A DNA stretch of 34,591 nucleotides from Hyphomicrobium sp. (GTDB lineage Bacteria > Pseudomonadota > Alphaproteobacteria > Rhizobiales > Hyphomicrobiaceae), in contig JAUWCP010000002.1 in assembly GCA_030609245.1 (NCBI GenBank), positions 1 to 34,591 on the forward strand. The letters are read 5' to 3'. Each line of letters starts with the position of its first letter. Within the stretch, counting starts at the first letter, position 1. Position numbers and translations under genes: made by a program. The notes under the pieces were generated by a model that had not been told where the DNA came from, made no database searches, and saw nothing but the letters and a program-made list of their open reading frames with translations. Positions 1 to 7,450 of this stretch are shown one piece after another.

Positions 1-1
1 G

Positions 2-85
2 ACGCTTTGCCGGTGCGGACATTCCAAGAATAAGCCAATTTGCGACGGCGCTCATCAAGCAGCAGGCTTTATGGCTTCAGATTAG
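2..85 (+). CDS. CDGSH-type iron-sulfur protein, C-terminal fragment (5' end outside window)
   Basis: Frame 2 from the left edge reads TLCRCGHSKNKPICDGAH and then a short tail to a TAG stop. This matches the CDGSH zinc-finger-like motif C-x-C-...-S-x3-P-x-C-D-G-x-H, in which three Cys and one His hold a [2Fe-2S] cluster; here Ala replaces the usual Ser/Thr in CDGSH. Only the last 27 residues are visible, so total length and number of CDGSH repeats cannot be judged. It is too short for the ORF track. It converges on bluB with a 59-bp gap, so it is probably not part of the cobalamin operon. Family assignment is from the motif; cellular role is unknown. Confidence 0.85.
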   Translation, partial: TLCRCGHSKNKPICDGAHQAAGFMASD

Positions 86-144
86 CGCCGGATCGATATT
101 CGCGGAGGCGAGAGCCAACGTCTTTGAAGACGCTGTATCTCGCC

Positions 145-801
145 CTAACGGCGGAATGTGAGCTTCTCTGCTTCAATCTTCGTTTGCCAACCTTTTCGAT
201 CGAGTTCGGGATCAACGTGCTCTTCTTGCGGCCAACCGAGGCAAAGGTAGGCGACGAGGTTCCAGGCCTTTGGAACTTCCAAAGCAACTGCGACACGCTC
301 GGGCTCCAGAATAGAGACCCATCCCACGCCTAACCCGTGTGCCCGTGCGGCAAGCCAAAGTGTCTGGATAGCGGCTACGACCGAATAACGCAGGGACTCG
401 GGCATGGTTTGACGACCCAGGCCGGAGCCAGCGTCAGTTGATTCATCGGCGAAGATCGCCAGATGCACAGGTGCGGCCTCGAGCCCCTCAAGCTTGAGGC
501 GTGCATACGTGCGGCGGCGTTCTCCTGAATAGCCTTCGAGGGCGTCGGCGTTTGCGCGGGAAAAAGTCGCTTTGATCTCGTCGCGGCAACTGCGGCGCTC
601 AACAAGGACAAATCGCCAGGGCTGGCAATGCCCTACCGAGGGTGCGCTGGCCGCGAGTTCGATCAAAGACGAAATCAATTCGGGGTCGACGGGCTCGGTC
701 TTGAAGCGGCGGACGTCGCGCCTCCAAAGAATGAGCTCGCGCAACGAGGCCTGGAATGTTGCATCGAAGCAGGGCGGGTCTGGAGGTTGCCGGCTCGTCA
801 T
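145..801 (-). CDS. bluB: 5,6-dimethylbenzimidazole synthase BluB
   Basis: 218 aa, the usual size for BluB. BluB is a nitroreductase-fold enzyme that uses O2 to break down reduced FMN into 5,6-dimethylbenzimidazole, the lower ligand of cobalamin. The N-terminal 'RRDVRRF' flavin-phosphate-binding stretch, 'SAPSVGHCQPWRFV' and the C-terminal 'YLCLGWP' are family hallmarks that separate BluB from ordinary nitroreductases. The ATG at 801 overlaps the cobB stop in an ATGA arrangement, so it is translated as the last gene of the long minus-strand operon. It supplies the base activated by CobT encoded at about 21 kb. The need for oxygen fits the aerobic CobG route in the same window. Confidence 0.95.
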   Translation of the reverse strand: MTSRQPPDPPCFDATFQASLRELILWRRDVRRFKTEPVDPELISSLIELAASAPSVGHCQPWRFVLVERRSCRDEIKATFSRANADALEGYSGERRRTYARLKLEGLEAAPVHLAIFADESTDAGSGLGRQTMPESLRYSVVAAIQTLWLAARAHGLGVGWVSILEPERVAVALEVPKAWNLVAYLCLGWPQEEHVDPELDRKGWQTKIEAEKLTFRR

Positions 802-2150
802 TCGTCCCCCCGATCAATCAAATGGAAGAATGTGCCAGTAACTGAGCCGCGCTGTGAGCCGCGTTCAGCCACCGTCCCCCCCGTCGCATCCCTAACGTCC
901 GCCAATGGCTGGTCGGGATTGCTCGTCACGGTGGCATAGTGGAACTCATGCCCGAACAGCTCAGCGTCAGGTTTGGCAATGGCCATCTGAGCGTGAAAAC
1001 GCACCCTCCGATAGCCCAGATGCAGCTTTCGGTTTGCAAATGTTGATTCGAGACCCAGCAGTCCGACCATTTCGTGCCGGTCACTATTTGCATCTTGCAG
1101 CCCGGCACCAAGAACCATGTACCCACCGCATTCGCCGTGAATAGGAATGCCTCGCGCGGCTGCGGCGTGTAGGGCGGTCTTGAAGCGGTCAGCTTGGGCA
1201 ATCTCTGCGGCATGCAGCTCAGGATATCCGCCAGGGAGCCAGATTGCGTCGGCGTCCGAGGCGGGTTTCTCATTAGCCAACGGCGAGAATGGAATGATTT
1301 CTGCGCCGGCCGCGCGCCATCCTTCGAGAAGGTGGGGATAGATGAAGGAGAAGGCGCGATCTTGTGCGAGTGCGATTCTTTGTCCGGGCGGTTGAAGCAT
1401 CTTCACGACATCGGATCGGCGCTGCTCGGCTTTTGCGGGGTTGATCGCAAGCGAACTCGCCGCCGCGGCCAGCTCATTGATCTGGATGGCATCACAAACC
1501 GCATCGGCGATCCTATTGAGCCGATTGTCGAGGTCAATTGTCTCGTCGGCCTGCACAAGACCCAAATGGCGCTCTGGGAGAGCAAGGCCATCGTTGCGAT
1601 ACATTGCACCAAAAAGGGGAAGGTCGAGACGACGAATGGCACTGCCAACGATTTGCTCGTGCCGCACACTGGATATGCCATTCAAGATGACGCCGGCGAT
1701 TTGGACGTCGTCACGATAAACGTTGCACCCCAGTGCGACGGCCGCCGCCGTTTCCGCCTGAGCCCAGACGTCAAGGACGAGCAAAACCGGCCATCCGGTG
1801 AGTGCAGCGAGGTCCGCCGTAGAGCCTCTCCCGCATTGGCCCGTTACCGGGGCGCCATCGAAGAGGCCCATCACGCCTTCGACAATGCACAAGTCAGCGT
1901 TTGCGGCAGCCGTTTGCACGAGAGCAGCGATGAGCTCTGACCTCATGGCCCAGGTATCGAGGTTGATGCTGGTCCGGCCGGCGGCAGCTGAGTGGAACGC
2001 CGGGTCAATGTAATCGGGCCCGCACTTGAATGGTTGCACAGCGAGGCCTTGGCGGCGCAGCGCCCGCATGAGACCGAGCGCGATCGTCGTCTTCCCAGCC
2101 CCGGAGCGAGGTGCAGCAATTATCAGGCCGCGAGGGCTAGCATTCGCCAT
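798..2150 (-). CDS. cobB: Hydrogenobyrinic acid a,c-diamide synthase CobB (CbiA family)
   Basis: 450 aa. The enzyme amidates the a and c side chains of hydrogenobyrinic acid using glutamine and ATP, just before cobalt insertion by CobNST. An N-terminal P-loop-like segment 'APRSGAGKTT' (about residues 12-21) belongs to the dethiobiotin-synthetase-like ATPase domain. The C-terminal class I glutamine amidotransferase-like domain has 'GECGGYM' with the nucleophile Cys near residue 341 and 'HEFHYA' further on. The track begins at a GTG (2153); the ATG at 2150 is preferred because AGGA lies six bases upstream. The gene follows cobM by 12 bases and overlaps bluB by four. Confidence 0.95.
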   Translation of the reverse strand: MANASPRGLIIAAPRSGAGKTTIALGLMRALRRQGLAVQPFKCGPDYIDPAFHSAAAGRTSINLDTWAMRSELIAALVQTAAANADLCIVEGVMGLFDGAPVTGQCGRGSTADLAALTGWPVLLVLDVWAQAETAAAVALGCNVYRDDVQIAGVILNGISSVRHEQIVGSAIRRLDLPLFGAMYRNDGLALPERHLGLVQADETIDLDNRLNRIADAVCDAIQINELAAAASSLAINPAKAEQRRSDVVKMLQPPGQRIALAQDRAFSFIYPHLLEGWRAAGAEIIPFSPLANEKPASDADAIWLPGGYPELHAAEIAQADRFKTALHAAAARGIPIHGECGGYMVLGAGLQDANSDRHEMVGLLGLESTFANRKLHLGYRRVRFHAQMAIAKPDAELFGHEFHYATVTSNPDQPLADVRDATGGTVAERGSQRGSVTGTFFHLIDRGDE

Positions 2151-2162
2151 CACGCATCCTGT

Positions 2163-2927
2163 TCATGCGGGTCTCCCGCGGAAGCGACGCTGATAGCCGG
2201 CATCATAAAGCGCGCTGTCGCGGAAATCGTCAGATGCGAGTGCGGGACCAACGAAAATGAGCGCGGTGCGCTCAATGTCGCCCTGTTCCGCCAGGCGCTG
2301 CACAATAGTGCCTAGAGTGGCTCGGATGATGCGTTCGTCGGGCCAACTCGCGCGATAGACCACGGCTGCCGCACATTCGTTTCCGTAATAGGGTGCGACT
2401 TGCTCGACGACCCGCGCCAAAGACTGGATTGAAAGGTGAATCGCAAGCGTCGCACCTGTAGCGGCAAATGCCGTGAGCGTCTCCTTTTCTGGCATGGCGG
2501 AAGCGCGGCCAGGGGTGCGCGTAAGTACGACGGATTGCGCGACCTCGGGAAGCGTCAACTCGCAGCGCAGAGCAGAAGCCGCAGCGGCAAATGATGGAAC
2601 GCCGGGTGTGATCGTATAGGCAATCTTGAGCGCGTCCAGACGCCGGAGTTGCTCGCCTAGCGCGCTCCAGATCGACAGATCGCCGGAATGGAGTCGTGCA
2701 ACGTCCTCTCCGGCTGCGGTCGCGCGGACAAACTCGCCCACGATCTCGTCAAGCGACATCGGAGCCGTATTCACGACGCGGGCACCTTTGGGGCAGTGTG
2801 CCAGTAAGGATTCCGAGACTATGGAACCCGCATAGAGACACACGCCACAGCGAGCGATCAGGTCGCGTCCGCGGACGGTGATGAGGTCGGGGGCACCCGG
2901 TCCAGCGCCAATGAAATGAACGGTCAT
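2163..2927 (-). CDS. cobM: Precorrin-4 C11-methyltransferase CobM
   Basis: 254 aa, typical of the tetrapyrrole methylase family. It transfers a methyl from SAM to C11 of precorrin-4, giving precorrin-5. The N-terminus '[18 protein letters not shown]' is the glycine-rich SAM-site strand of the family, and 'YAGSIV', '[11 protein letters not shown]' and '[11 protein letters not shown]' are typical of CobM/CbiF rather than the other methylases in this window. The ATG overlaps the cobE stop by four bases. It acts after CobJ and before CobF, although cobF lies about 19 kb away in a separate unit. Confidence 0.95.
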   Translation of the reverse strand: MTVHFIGAGPGAPDLITVRGRDLIARCGVCLYAGSIVSESLLAHCPKGARVVNTAPMSLDEIVGEFVRATAAGEDVARLHSGDLSIWSALGEQLRRLDALKIAYTITPGVPSFAAAASALRCELTLPEVAQSVVLTRTPGRASAMPEKETLTAFAATGATLAIHLSIQSLARVVEQVAPYYGNECAAAVVYRASWPDERIIRATLGTIVQRLAEQGDIERTALIFVGPALASDDFRDSALYDAGYQRRFRGRPA

Positions 2928-3307
2928 CGACCTTCTCCGACGGCGATAGCACAGGTGACGGTCTTCGTTGCTACGCGAGGAGCAAGCAGTCGAGCAGAAC
3001 GTCCTGCCGCCGCTAGTGCAGCAGTCTCTGCGACGGAGGGCACTCCCTTGATTGCGACCACTCGCGGAGACGACGTCATTGCGTGGCCTGCAACGAGATT
3101 CATTTCGCTGTGGCTGACGAAGACGAGCGGCACAGCCATGGTTTCTGCGGTCGCAATGATACCTTCTTCAGAGCTCTTCGCGAATTCCGTTGCGAGAGCA
3201 TCGATCTGCGAGCAGCTAACGCTGCAGCGCTCAAGAGCAGTCGCGATCGCCTCGCCTACGGCATCTGGGGTGACGCCTTTTCGACATCCTATCCCGGCAA
3301 CCATCAT
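2924..3307 (-). CDS. cobE: Cobalamin biosynthesis protein CobE (CbiG C-terminal-like)
   Basis: 127 aa, matching a stand-alone version of the CbiG C-terminal domain. '[19 protein letters not shown]' at the N-terminus and a later run with '[17 protein letters not shown]' are characteristic. CobE is needed for the aerobic pathway in its original host, but its biochemical role is not settled; binding of late corrinoid intermediates has been suggested. It lacks the CbiG N-terminal domain that opens the lactone ring in the anaerobic route, which fits a CobG-based pathway. The start is ATG 3307, overlapping the cobL stop (ATGATGG); a second ATG at 3304 is possible. It lies between cobL and cobM, overlapping both. 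Confidence 0.9.
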   Translation of the reverse strand: MMVAGIGCRKGVTPDAVGEAIATALERCSVSCSQIDALATEFAKSSEEGIIATAETMAVPLVFVSHSEMNLVAGHAMTSSPRVVAIKGVPSVAETAALAAAGRSARLLAPRVATKTVTCAIAVGEGR

Positions 3308-4536
3308 GGTTTGGTAATCCGCCAGTGTGTAATGGGCATGGACGGTCGCCAGCCATGTAGAGCACCAACTCTGTCGGCACGTGATATATCAAGACGCATC
3401 AGTTCGCCGCCAAGACGCTGGAAGATCTCAAGAAGGATCGTTTCGCTCTCCAACGTAACCGCGTTGGCGACGAGGCGACCTCCCGAATTCAACGACCGCC
3501 ATGCAGCCTCCAGAACGCCGTCGGTCAACCCGCCGCCGACAAAAACGGCGTCAGGCGCAGGGAGACCTTGAAGAGCATCTGGCGCACGTCCGGTGACAAT
3601 TTCCAAGTCCGGAGCGCCGAGAGCAGCAGCATTGCGCGTGGCTCTTTCCGCCCGGTCGGCTCGCTCTTCGATGCCGATTGCGCGCAGACTGGGATGGCAG
3701 AGTATCCATTCTATGGCGATCGAACCCGCACCGAGTCCGATGTCCCACAGCAATTCTCCTTGTCGCGGCGCCAGGGAGGAGAGCACCATGGCCCGTACTT
3801 CACGTTTCGTCAGTTGGCCATCGTTCTCAAAGAGTGAGTCATCGAGCCCGCAGGCCAAGTGAGCAATGCGGCTTCCTGCTTCCGCGACGACTTCAACGGC
3901 AATTGTGTTCAGAGCACCAACATCCGAGAGATTGAATTCTTTCGCCAGCGTCTCGCGAACGCGCTCGCGCGGACCGCCCATCGATTCCAGGACGACAAGC
4001 CGGCTAGCGCCAAGACCACGCTCGGCAAGCAGGGTCGCAAGTTTATGCGGTGTCTCACCGTCCCAGGAGAGGGCTAGGATGCGGGCGCCGGGCTGCAGAT
4101 AGCGAATGGTCGCTTCGAGTGCGCGGCCATGCAACGTGATGGTTGCGACATCCTGCAACGCCCAGCCCATACGGGCGGCGGCAAGAGAAAACGCGGAGGC
4201 ATTAGATATGGCTATGAACTCGTCGGCAGGAACAAGAGTGGCTAGCTGCTTGCCGATACCGAAATGAAACGGATCGCCGCTGGCAAGGACGGTCACGGCC
4301 TTTCCACGCCTTGCTAGGATGTGCGGGAATGCGTCATGGATAGGGCTCGGCCATGCTAGGCGTTCCCCGCGAATCAACGGACCGGCAAGCTCTAGGTGGC
4401 GTGTGCCGCCGACAACCAGCTCCGCCCCCTCGATGAGGCGCTGGGAAATGGGCGATAGGCCGGCGATACCGTCTTCACCGATGCCAACGATGGACAGCCA
4501 CCGTTTCGGTGTGCTGTTTGTCGCTCGATCTGCCAT
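3304..4536 (-). CDS. cobL: Precorrin-6Y C5,15-methyltransferase (decarboxylating) CobL
   Basis: About 410 aa from the chosen ATG at 4536 (MADRATNSTPKRWLSIVGIG...). CobL methylates C5 and C15 of precorrin-6B and removes the acetate carboxyl at C12, giving precorrin-8X. It is a natural fusion of a CbiE-type tetrapyrrole methylase ('VGIGEDGIAGLSP') and a CbiT-type Rossmann methyltransferase ('LLWDIGLGAGSIAIEW'). The track start at 4632 adds a basic, low-complexity tail that would read through the start of the divergent cobK; ATG 4551 is another option. The antisense ORF opposite cobK ends with TGA one base before the 4536 ATG. It overlaps cobE by four bases. Confidence 0.93.
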   Translation of the reverse strand: MADRATNSTPKRWLSIVGIGEDGIAGLSPISQRLIEGAELVVGGTRHLELAGPLIRGERLAWPSPIHDAFPHILARRGKAVTVLASGDPFHFGIGKQLATLVPADEFIAISNASAFSLAAARMGWALQDVATITLHGRALEATIRYLQPGARILALSWDGETPHKLATLLAERGLGASRLVVLESMGGPRERVRETLAKEFNLSDVGALNTIAVEVVAEAGSRIAHLACGLDDSLFENDGQLTKREVRAMVLSSLAPRQGELLWDIGLGAGSIAIEWILCHPSLRAIGIEERADRAERATRNAAALGAPDLEIVTGRAPDALQGLPAPDAVFVGGGLTDGVLEAAWRSLNSGGRLVANAVTLESETILLEIFQRLGGELMRLDISRADRVGALHGWRPSMPITHWRITKP

Positions 4537-4549
4537 TTCAGGGATGGTC

Positions 4550-5323
4550 ATGCGCGTTCTCATTCTCGGCGGCACGACGGAAGCGTCTGAACTCGCGCGG
4601 CTCCTTTCGCGCGACGAGCGATTCTCGCCCACATTGTCGCTCGCAGGCCGTACGGCTTTGCCCGTCTTGCCACCTGTGCCTCACCGGATCGGTGGATTTG
4701 GCGGAGTAGACGGCCTTGTCGATTGGCTCAAATGCGAACGCATCGAAGCGGTCGTCGACGCCACGCATCCGTTCGCCAGCCAGATCTCGCGAAACGCTAC
4801 AATCGCGTCTCGAATGCTTGGGCTCCCACTTATTTCGATCGTTCGGCCGTGCTGGGAGGCGGTGCGCGGTGATCGGTGGGTACGTGTCGACGGCATCGAC
4901 GCCGCTGTCGCCGCGCTCGATCCACAGCCGCGCCGTGTCTTTCTGACCGTCGGCCGGCTCGAACTCGCGGCCTTCCGGGCGGCACCGCAACATGCCTACG
5001 TGATCCGCGCGATCGACCCACCTGATGAGAATATCCTGCCACCGCAAACGCAGCTTCTCTTGGAACGCGGGCCATTCAAGGAGGAGGATGAATTCCGCCT
5101 CCTCCAAGATCGCGCGATCGATGTCCTCGTCACTAAAAACTCGGGCGGTCAGGCGACCTACGGAAAAATTACCGCCGCCCGGAGACTTAGCTTGCCAGTT
5201 GTTGTGATCGATCGGCCTCCCGAGCCATCCGGCGAACGGGTTCAAGACGCGCTCTGTGCACTCCAATGGCTTCAGCGTCATAGGTTGGCTCATCAGGACG
5301 TGCCATCTGAACGGGGCGTATAG
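4550..5323 (+). CDS. cobK: Precorrin-6A reductase CobK
   Basis: 257 aa from ATG 4550 (MRVLILGGTTEASELARLL). It reduces precorrin-6A to precorrin-6B with NADPH. 'ILGGTTEASELA' is the glycine-rich N-terminal signature, and 'DATHPFASQIS' and the late 'VTKNSGG' are typical CobK/CbiJ motifs. Length matches the family. It is the only plus-strand gene inside the long minus-strand operon: its start faces cobL (13 bases between the two ATGs) and its 3' end overlaps cobJ's 3' end by 31 bases. It therefore needs its own promoter, presumably inside the 5' part of cobL, and its message would be complementary to the cobJ-cobL section of the operon transcript. Confidence 0.95.
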   Translation: MRVLILGGTTEASELARLLSRDERFSPTLSLAGRTALPVLPPVPHRIGGFGGVDGLVDWLKCERIEAVVDATHPFASQISRNATIASRMLGLPLISIVRPCWEAVRGDRWVRVDGIDAAVAALDPQPRRVFLTVGRLELAAFRAAPQHAYVIRAIDPPDENILPPQTQLLLERGPFKEEDEFRLLQDRAIDVLVTKNSGGQATYGKITAARRLSLPVVVIDRPPEPSGERVQDALCALQWLQRHRLAHQDVPSERGV

Positions 5324-6054
5324 ACCCAAGGTGCGGCCCCATCACGTACGATGAGGCGCGTCTTGCTCGATCCGATGACGACCAGTGTGCGCATGTCGGC
5401 TACGGACTGATCGGCGCGATCCAATGTCGTAACGGTAAGCTTCATGTCTGGTGTGCCCGCAGCCTGAACGAACAGAACGACGGTCTCAGGCGCCTTCCAT
5501 TGCCGCAAGAATGCAAGTGCGCGGGGCAATTGTTCTGGCCGAGCACGCGAGGCTGGATTGTAGAAAGAAATGACGAAGTCAGCCTTCGCGGCCGCCTCCA
5601 GGCGTTGCTCGATTGTGGCCCATGACTTTAGATTATCGGAAAGCGAGATTGCACAGAAGTCTCCGCCCAACGGTGCGCCGGCATGGGCCGCCGCGGCCAG
5701 CATTGCTGTTATGCCCGGCTGGACGTGAATATCGAGCTTGCGCCAGCGCGCATCACCTGTCTCGATTGCTTCGAATACGGCGGCGGCCATGGCGAACACA
5801 CCGGGATCACCGCTGGAAACGAGCGCCACCTTTCGCCCTTCCGCTGCGAGCCTCAGTGCATGGCGCGCGCGATCAATCTCGACGCGGTTGCCGGACGCGT
5901 GCCGGCGTTGTCCGGGCTTTGTTTCCGGCACGCGCTCAAGATAGGTCGCATAACCGACAAGATCGGTCGCCTCGCTGAGCGCCAGAGAGACAGCCGGTGT
6001 CATCAGCTCGGCCGCTCCGGGTCCCAATCCCACGACAGTCAGGGAGCCGGTCAT
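5293..6054 (-). CDS. cobJ: Precorrin-3B C17-methyltransferase CobJ
   Basis: 253 aa from ATG 6054 (MTGSLTVVGLGPGAAELMTP). CobJ methylates C17 and contracts the ring, turning precorrin-3B into precorrin-4. 'VVGLGPG' is the methylase P-strand motif; 'GYATYLERV', 'SSGDPGVFAMA' and 'QPGITAMLAAAA' follow the CobJ/CbiH pattern. The track start at 6123 lies within cobI and would add 23 unlikely residues; ATG 6054 overlaps the cobI TGA in an ATGA junction. It directly uses the product of CobG, encoded three genes upstream. The 3' end converges with and overlaps cobK. Confidence 0.95.
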   Translation of the reverse strand: MTGSLTVVGLGPGAAELMTPAVSLALSEATDLVGYATYLERVPETKPGQRRHASGNRVEIDRARHALRLAAEGRKVALVSSGDPGVFAMAAAVFEAIETGDARWRKLDIHVQPGITAMLAAAAHAGAPLGGDFCAISLSDNLKSWATIEQRLEAAAKADFVISFYNPASRARPEQLPRALAFLRQWKAPETVVLFVQAAGTPDMKLTVTTLDRADQSVADMRTLVVIGSSKTRLIVRDGAAPWVYTPRSDGTS

Positions 6055-6809
6055 ATCCGCCTCCCCTGGCCGGGGATCAGAACCATAGCGAAATAGGGAC
6101 CGGTACTCTCGATGCAATCGCAAAGCGGCGTGATGCGCTCATCCGCCATTGTGCCGCGTTCCACATAGATCGCGCGCGGGAGCAAGCCTGCCGCTTCGAC
6201 CGCGCGGCGGACCTTGGCGAGGTTGCGTCCGACTTTCATGATCACTGCTGCATCCGAGCGGCTGAGACGATCGATGAGAACCGCTTCGTCTATAGTGCCG
6301 GGGAGAACGGTGAGCACGTCGTCCCCCCATGTGATGGGGGAGTTGGCGCGCGTCCAGCAACCCGACATGCCAGTGACGCCTGGGACGACCTCGACGGGAA
6401 CGGTATCCTCGAGGCGTCGCCACATATGCATGAACGAGCCGTAGAAGAAGGGATCGCCTTCGGCGAGAAGTCCGACCGAGTGACCACGCGCGAGCTCGCC
6501 GGCGAGCGTATCGGCTGTATTCCGGTAGAAATTACCGATCTGCTTGCGGTATTCGGGATGCCCCGCTGAAATTTCGTCCGTTACGGGATACTCGAACTTC
6601 AACTCGCGGCGGCCGGCTTCCAGCAAAGGGGCCACGATCCGGCGCGCGTTGCCCTCGCGTCCCTGCTTTGCGAAGTAGGCCAGCACATCGACGGACCGCA
6701 CCAAGCCAACGGCGCGCAGCGTCATGTAACGAACGTCTCCCGGCCCTACGCCGATCCCATATAGGGTTCCGTCCTTGGCCGTGCCGGCGATGTCATCGAG
6801 CGCTGTCAT
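6051..6809 (-). CDS. cobI: Precorrin-2 C20-methyltransferase CobI
   Basis: 252 aa. First committed methylation of the corrin branch: precorrin-2 to precorrin-3A, using SAM. 'YGIGVGPGDVRYMTLRAV' is the diagnostic N-terminus of CobI/CbiL; 'LAEGDPFFYGSF', 'VVPGVTGMSGCWTR' and 'IMKVGRNL' complete the family pattern. The ATG overlaps the cobH stop by four bases and the stop overlaps the cobJ start, so translation is probably coupled across cobH-cobI-cobJ. The SUMT enzyme CobA, which makes its substrate, is not in this window. Confidence 0.95.
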   Translation of the reverse strand: MTALDDIAGTAKDGTLYGIGVGPGDVRYMTLRAVGLVRSVDVLAYFAKQGREGNARRIVAPLLEAGRRELKFEYPVTDEISAGHPEYRKQIGNFYRNTADTLAGELARGHSVGLLAEGDPFFYGSFMHMWRRLEDTVPVEVVPGVTGMSGCWTRANSPITWGDDVLTVLPGTIDEAVLIDRLSRSDAAVIMKVGRNLAKVRRAVEAAGLLPRAIYVERGTMADERITPLCDCIESTGPYFAMVLIPGQGRRI

Positions 6810-7438
6810 TCGGCCTCGCTCGCTAGGGCATTGACCGCGGCGACGGCCATCGCGCTTCCACCTTTGCGCCCTCTTACAATGAGGAAGGGAAGCCGGGCGT
6901 CGTTGGCCAGCGCATCTTTCGACTCCGTGGCACCGACGAAGCCGACAGGCACACCTATGACGGCGGCGGGCGTCGGTGCGCCTTGATCGATCATCTCAAG
7001 CAAGCGGAAGAGGGCGGTCGGTGCGTTGCCGATGGCGACGAGCGAGCCCTGCAAATAAGGTCGCCACAGCTCCATGGCGGCGGCGGAACGCGTCGTTCCC
7101 ATGCTGTGCGCCAACTCGGGCACAGTCGCATCGCCCAGCGTGCAAATTGCGTCGTTGCGTGCCGGGAGCCGGGCACGCGTAATTCCGTGAGCTACCATCT
7201 GAGTGTCGCAAAGTATGGGGGCGCCAGAGACGAGAGCGGCGCGGGCCTTCTCGGTGAAGTTTTCTGACATCACGATGTCATGGGCTATCTCCACCATCCC
7301 GGAGGCATGGATAATACGAACGGCTACTTTTTCTGCGTGTCCGCTAAAGCGTGCCAGGTCTGCTTCAGCGCGGATAATGGCGAACGAGTTTCGGTAGATT
7401 TCGTTCCCATCACGGATGTAGGAGCGCCGCTCGGACAT
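6806..7438 (-). CDS. cobH: Precorrin-8X methylmutase CobH
   Basis: 210 aa, as in P. denitrificans. CobH moves the methyl from C11 to C12 of precorrin-8X to give hydrogenobyrinic acid. 'RIIHASGMVE' carries the catalytic His (residue 44 here, corresponding to the known active-site His of the family). 'DTQMVAHGI' and 'GVPVGFVGATESK' are further family motifs. ATG 7438 is preceded by AGGAAACG, a good ribosome binding site. It follows cobG by 12 bases and overlaps cobI by four. Confidence 0.95.
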   Translation of the reverse strand: MSERRSYIRDGNEIYRNSFAIIRAEADLARFSGHAEKVAVRIIHASGMVEIAHDIVMSENFTEKARAALVSGAPILCDTQMVAHGITRARLPARNDAICTLGDATVPELAHSMGTTRSAAAMELWRPYLQGSLVAIGNAPTALFRLLEMIDQGAPTPAAVIGVPVGFVGATESKDALANDARLPFLIVRGRKGGSAMAVAAVNALASEAE

Positions 7439-7450
7439 GACTTTCGTTTC

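Noticed and set aside
119-132. Small hairpin CGTCT-TTGA-AGACG between the CDGSH gene and bluB
   Set aside because: Only five base pairs and no T-run on either strand; too weak to call a terminator.
4319-4549. Upstream extension of the cobK frame in the track
   Set aside because: It runs antisense through cobL and lacks CobK likeness; the CobK signature begins at ATG 4550.
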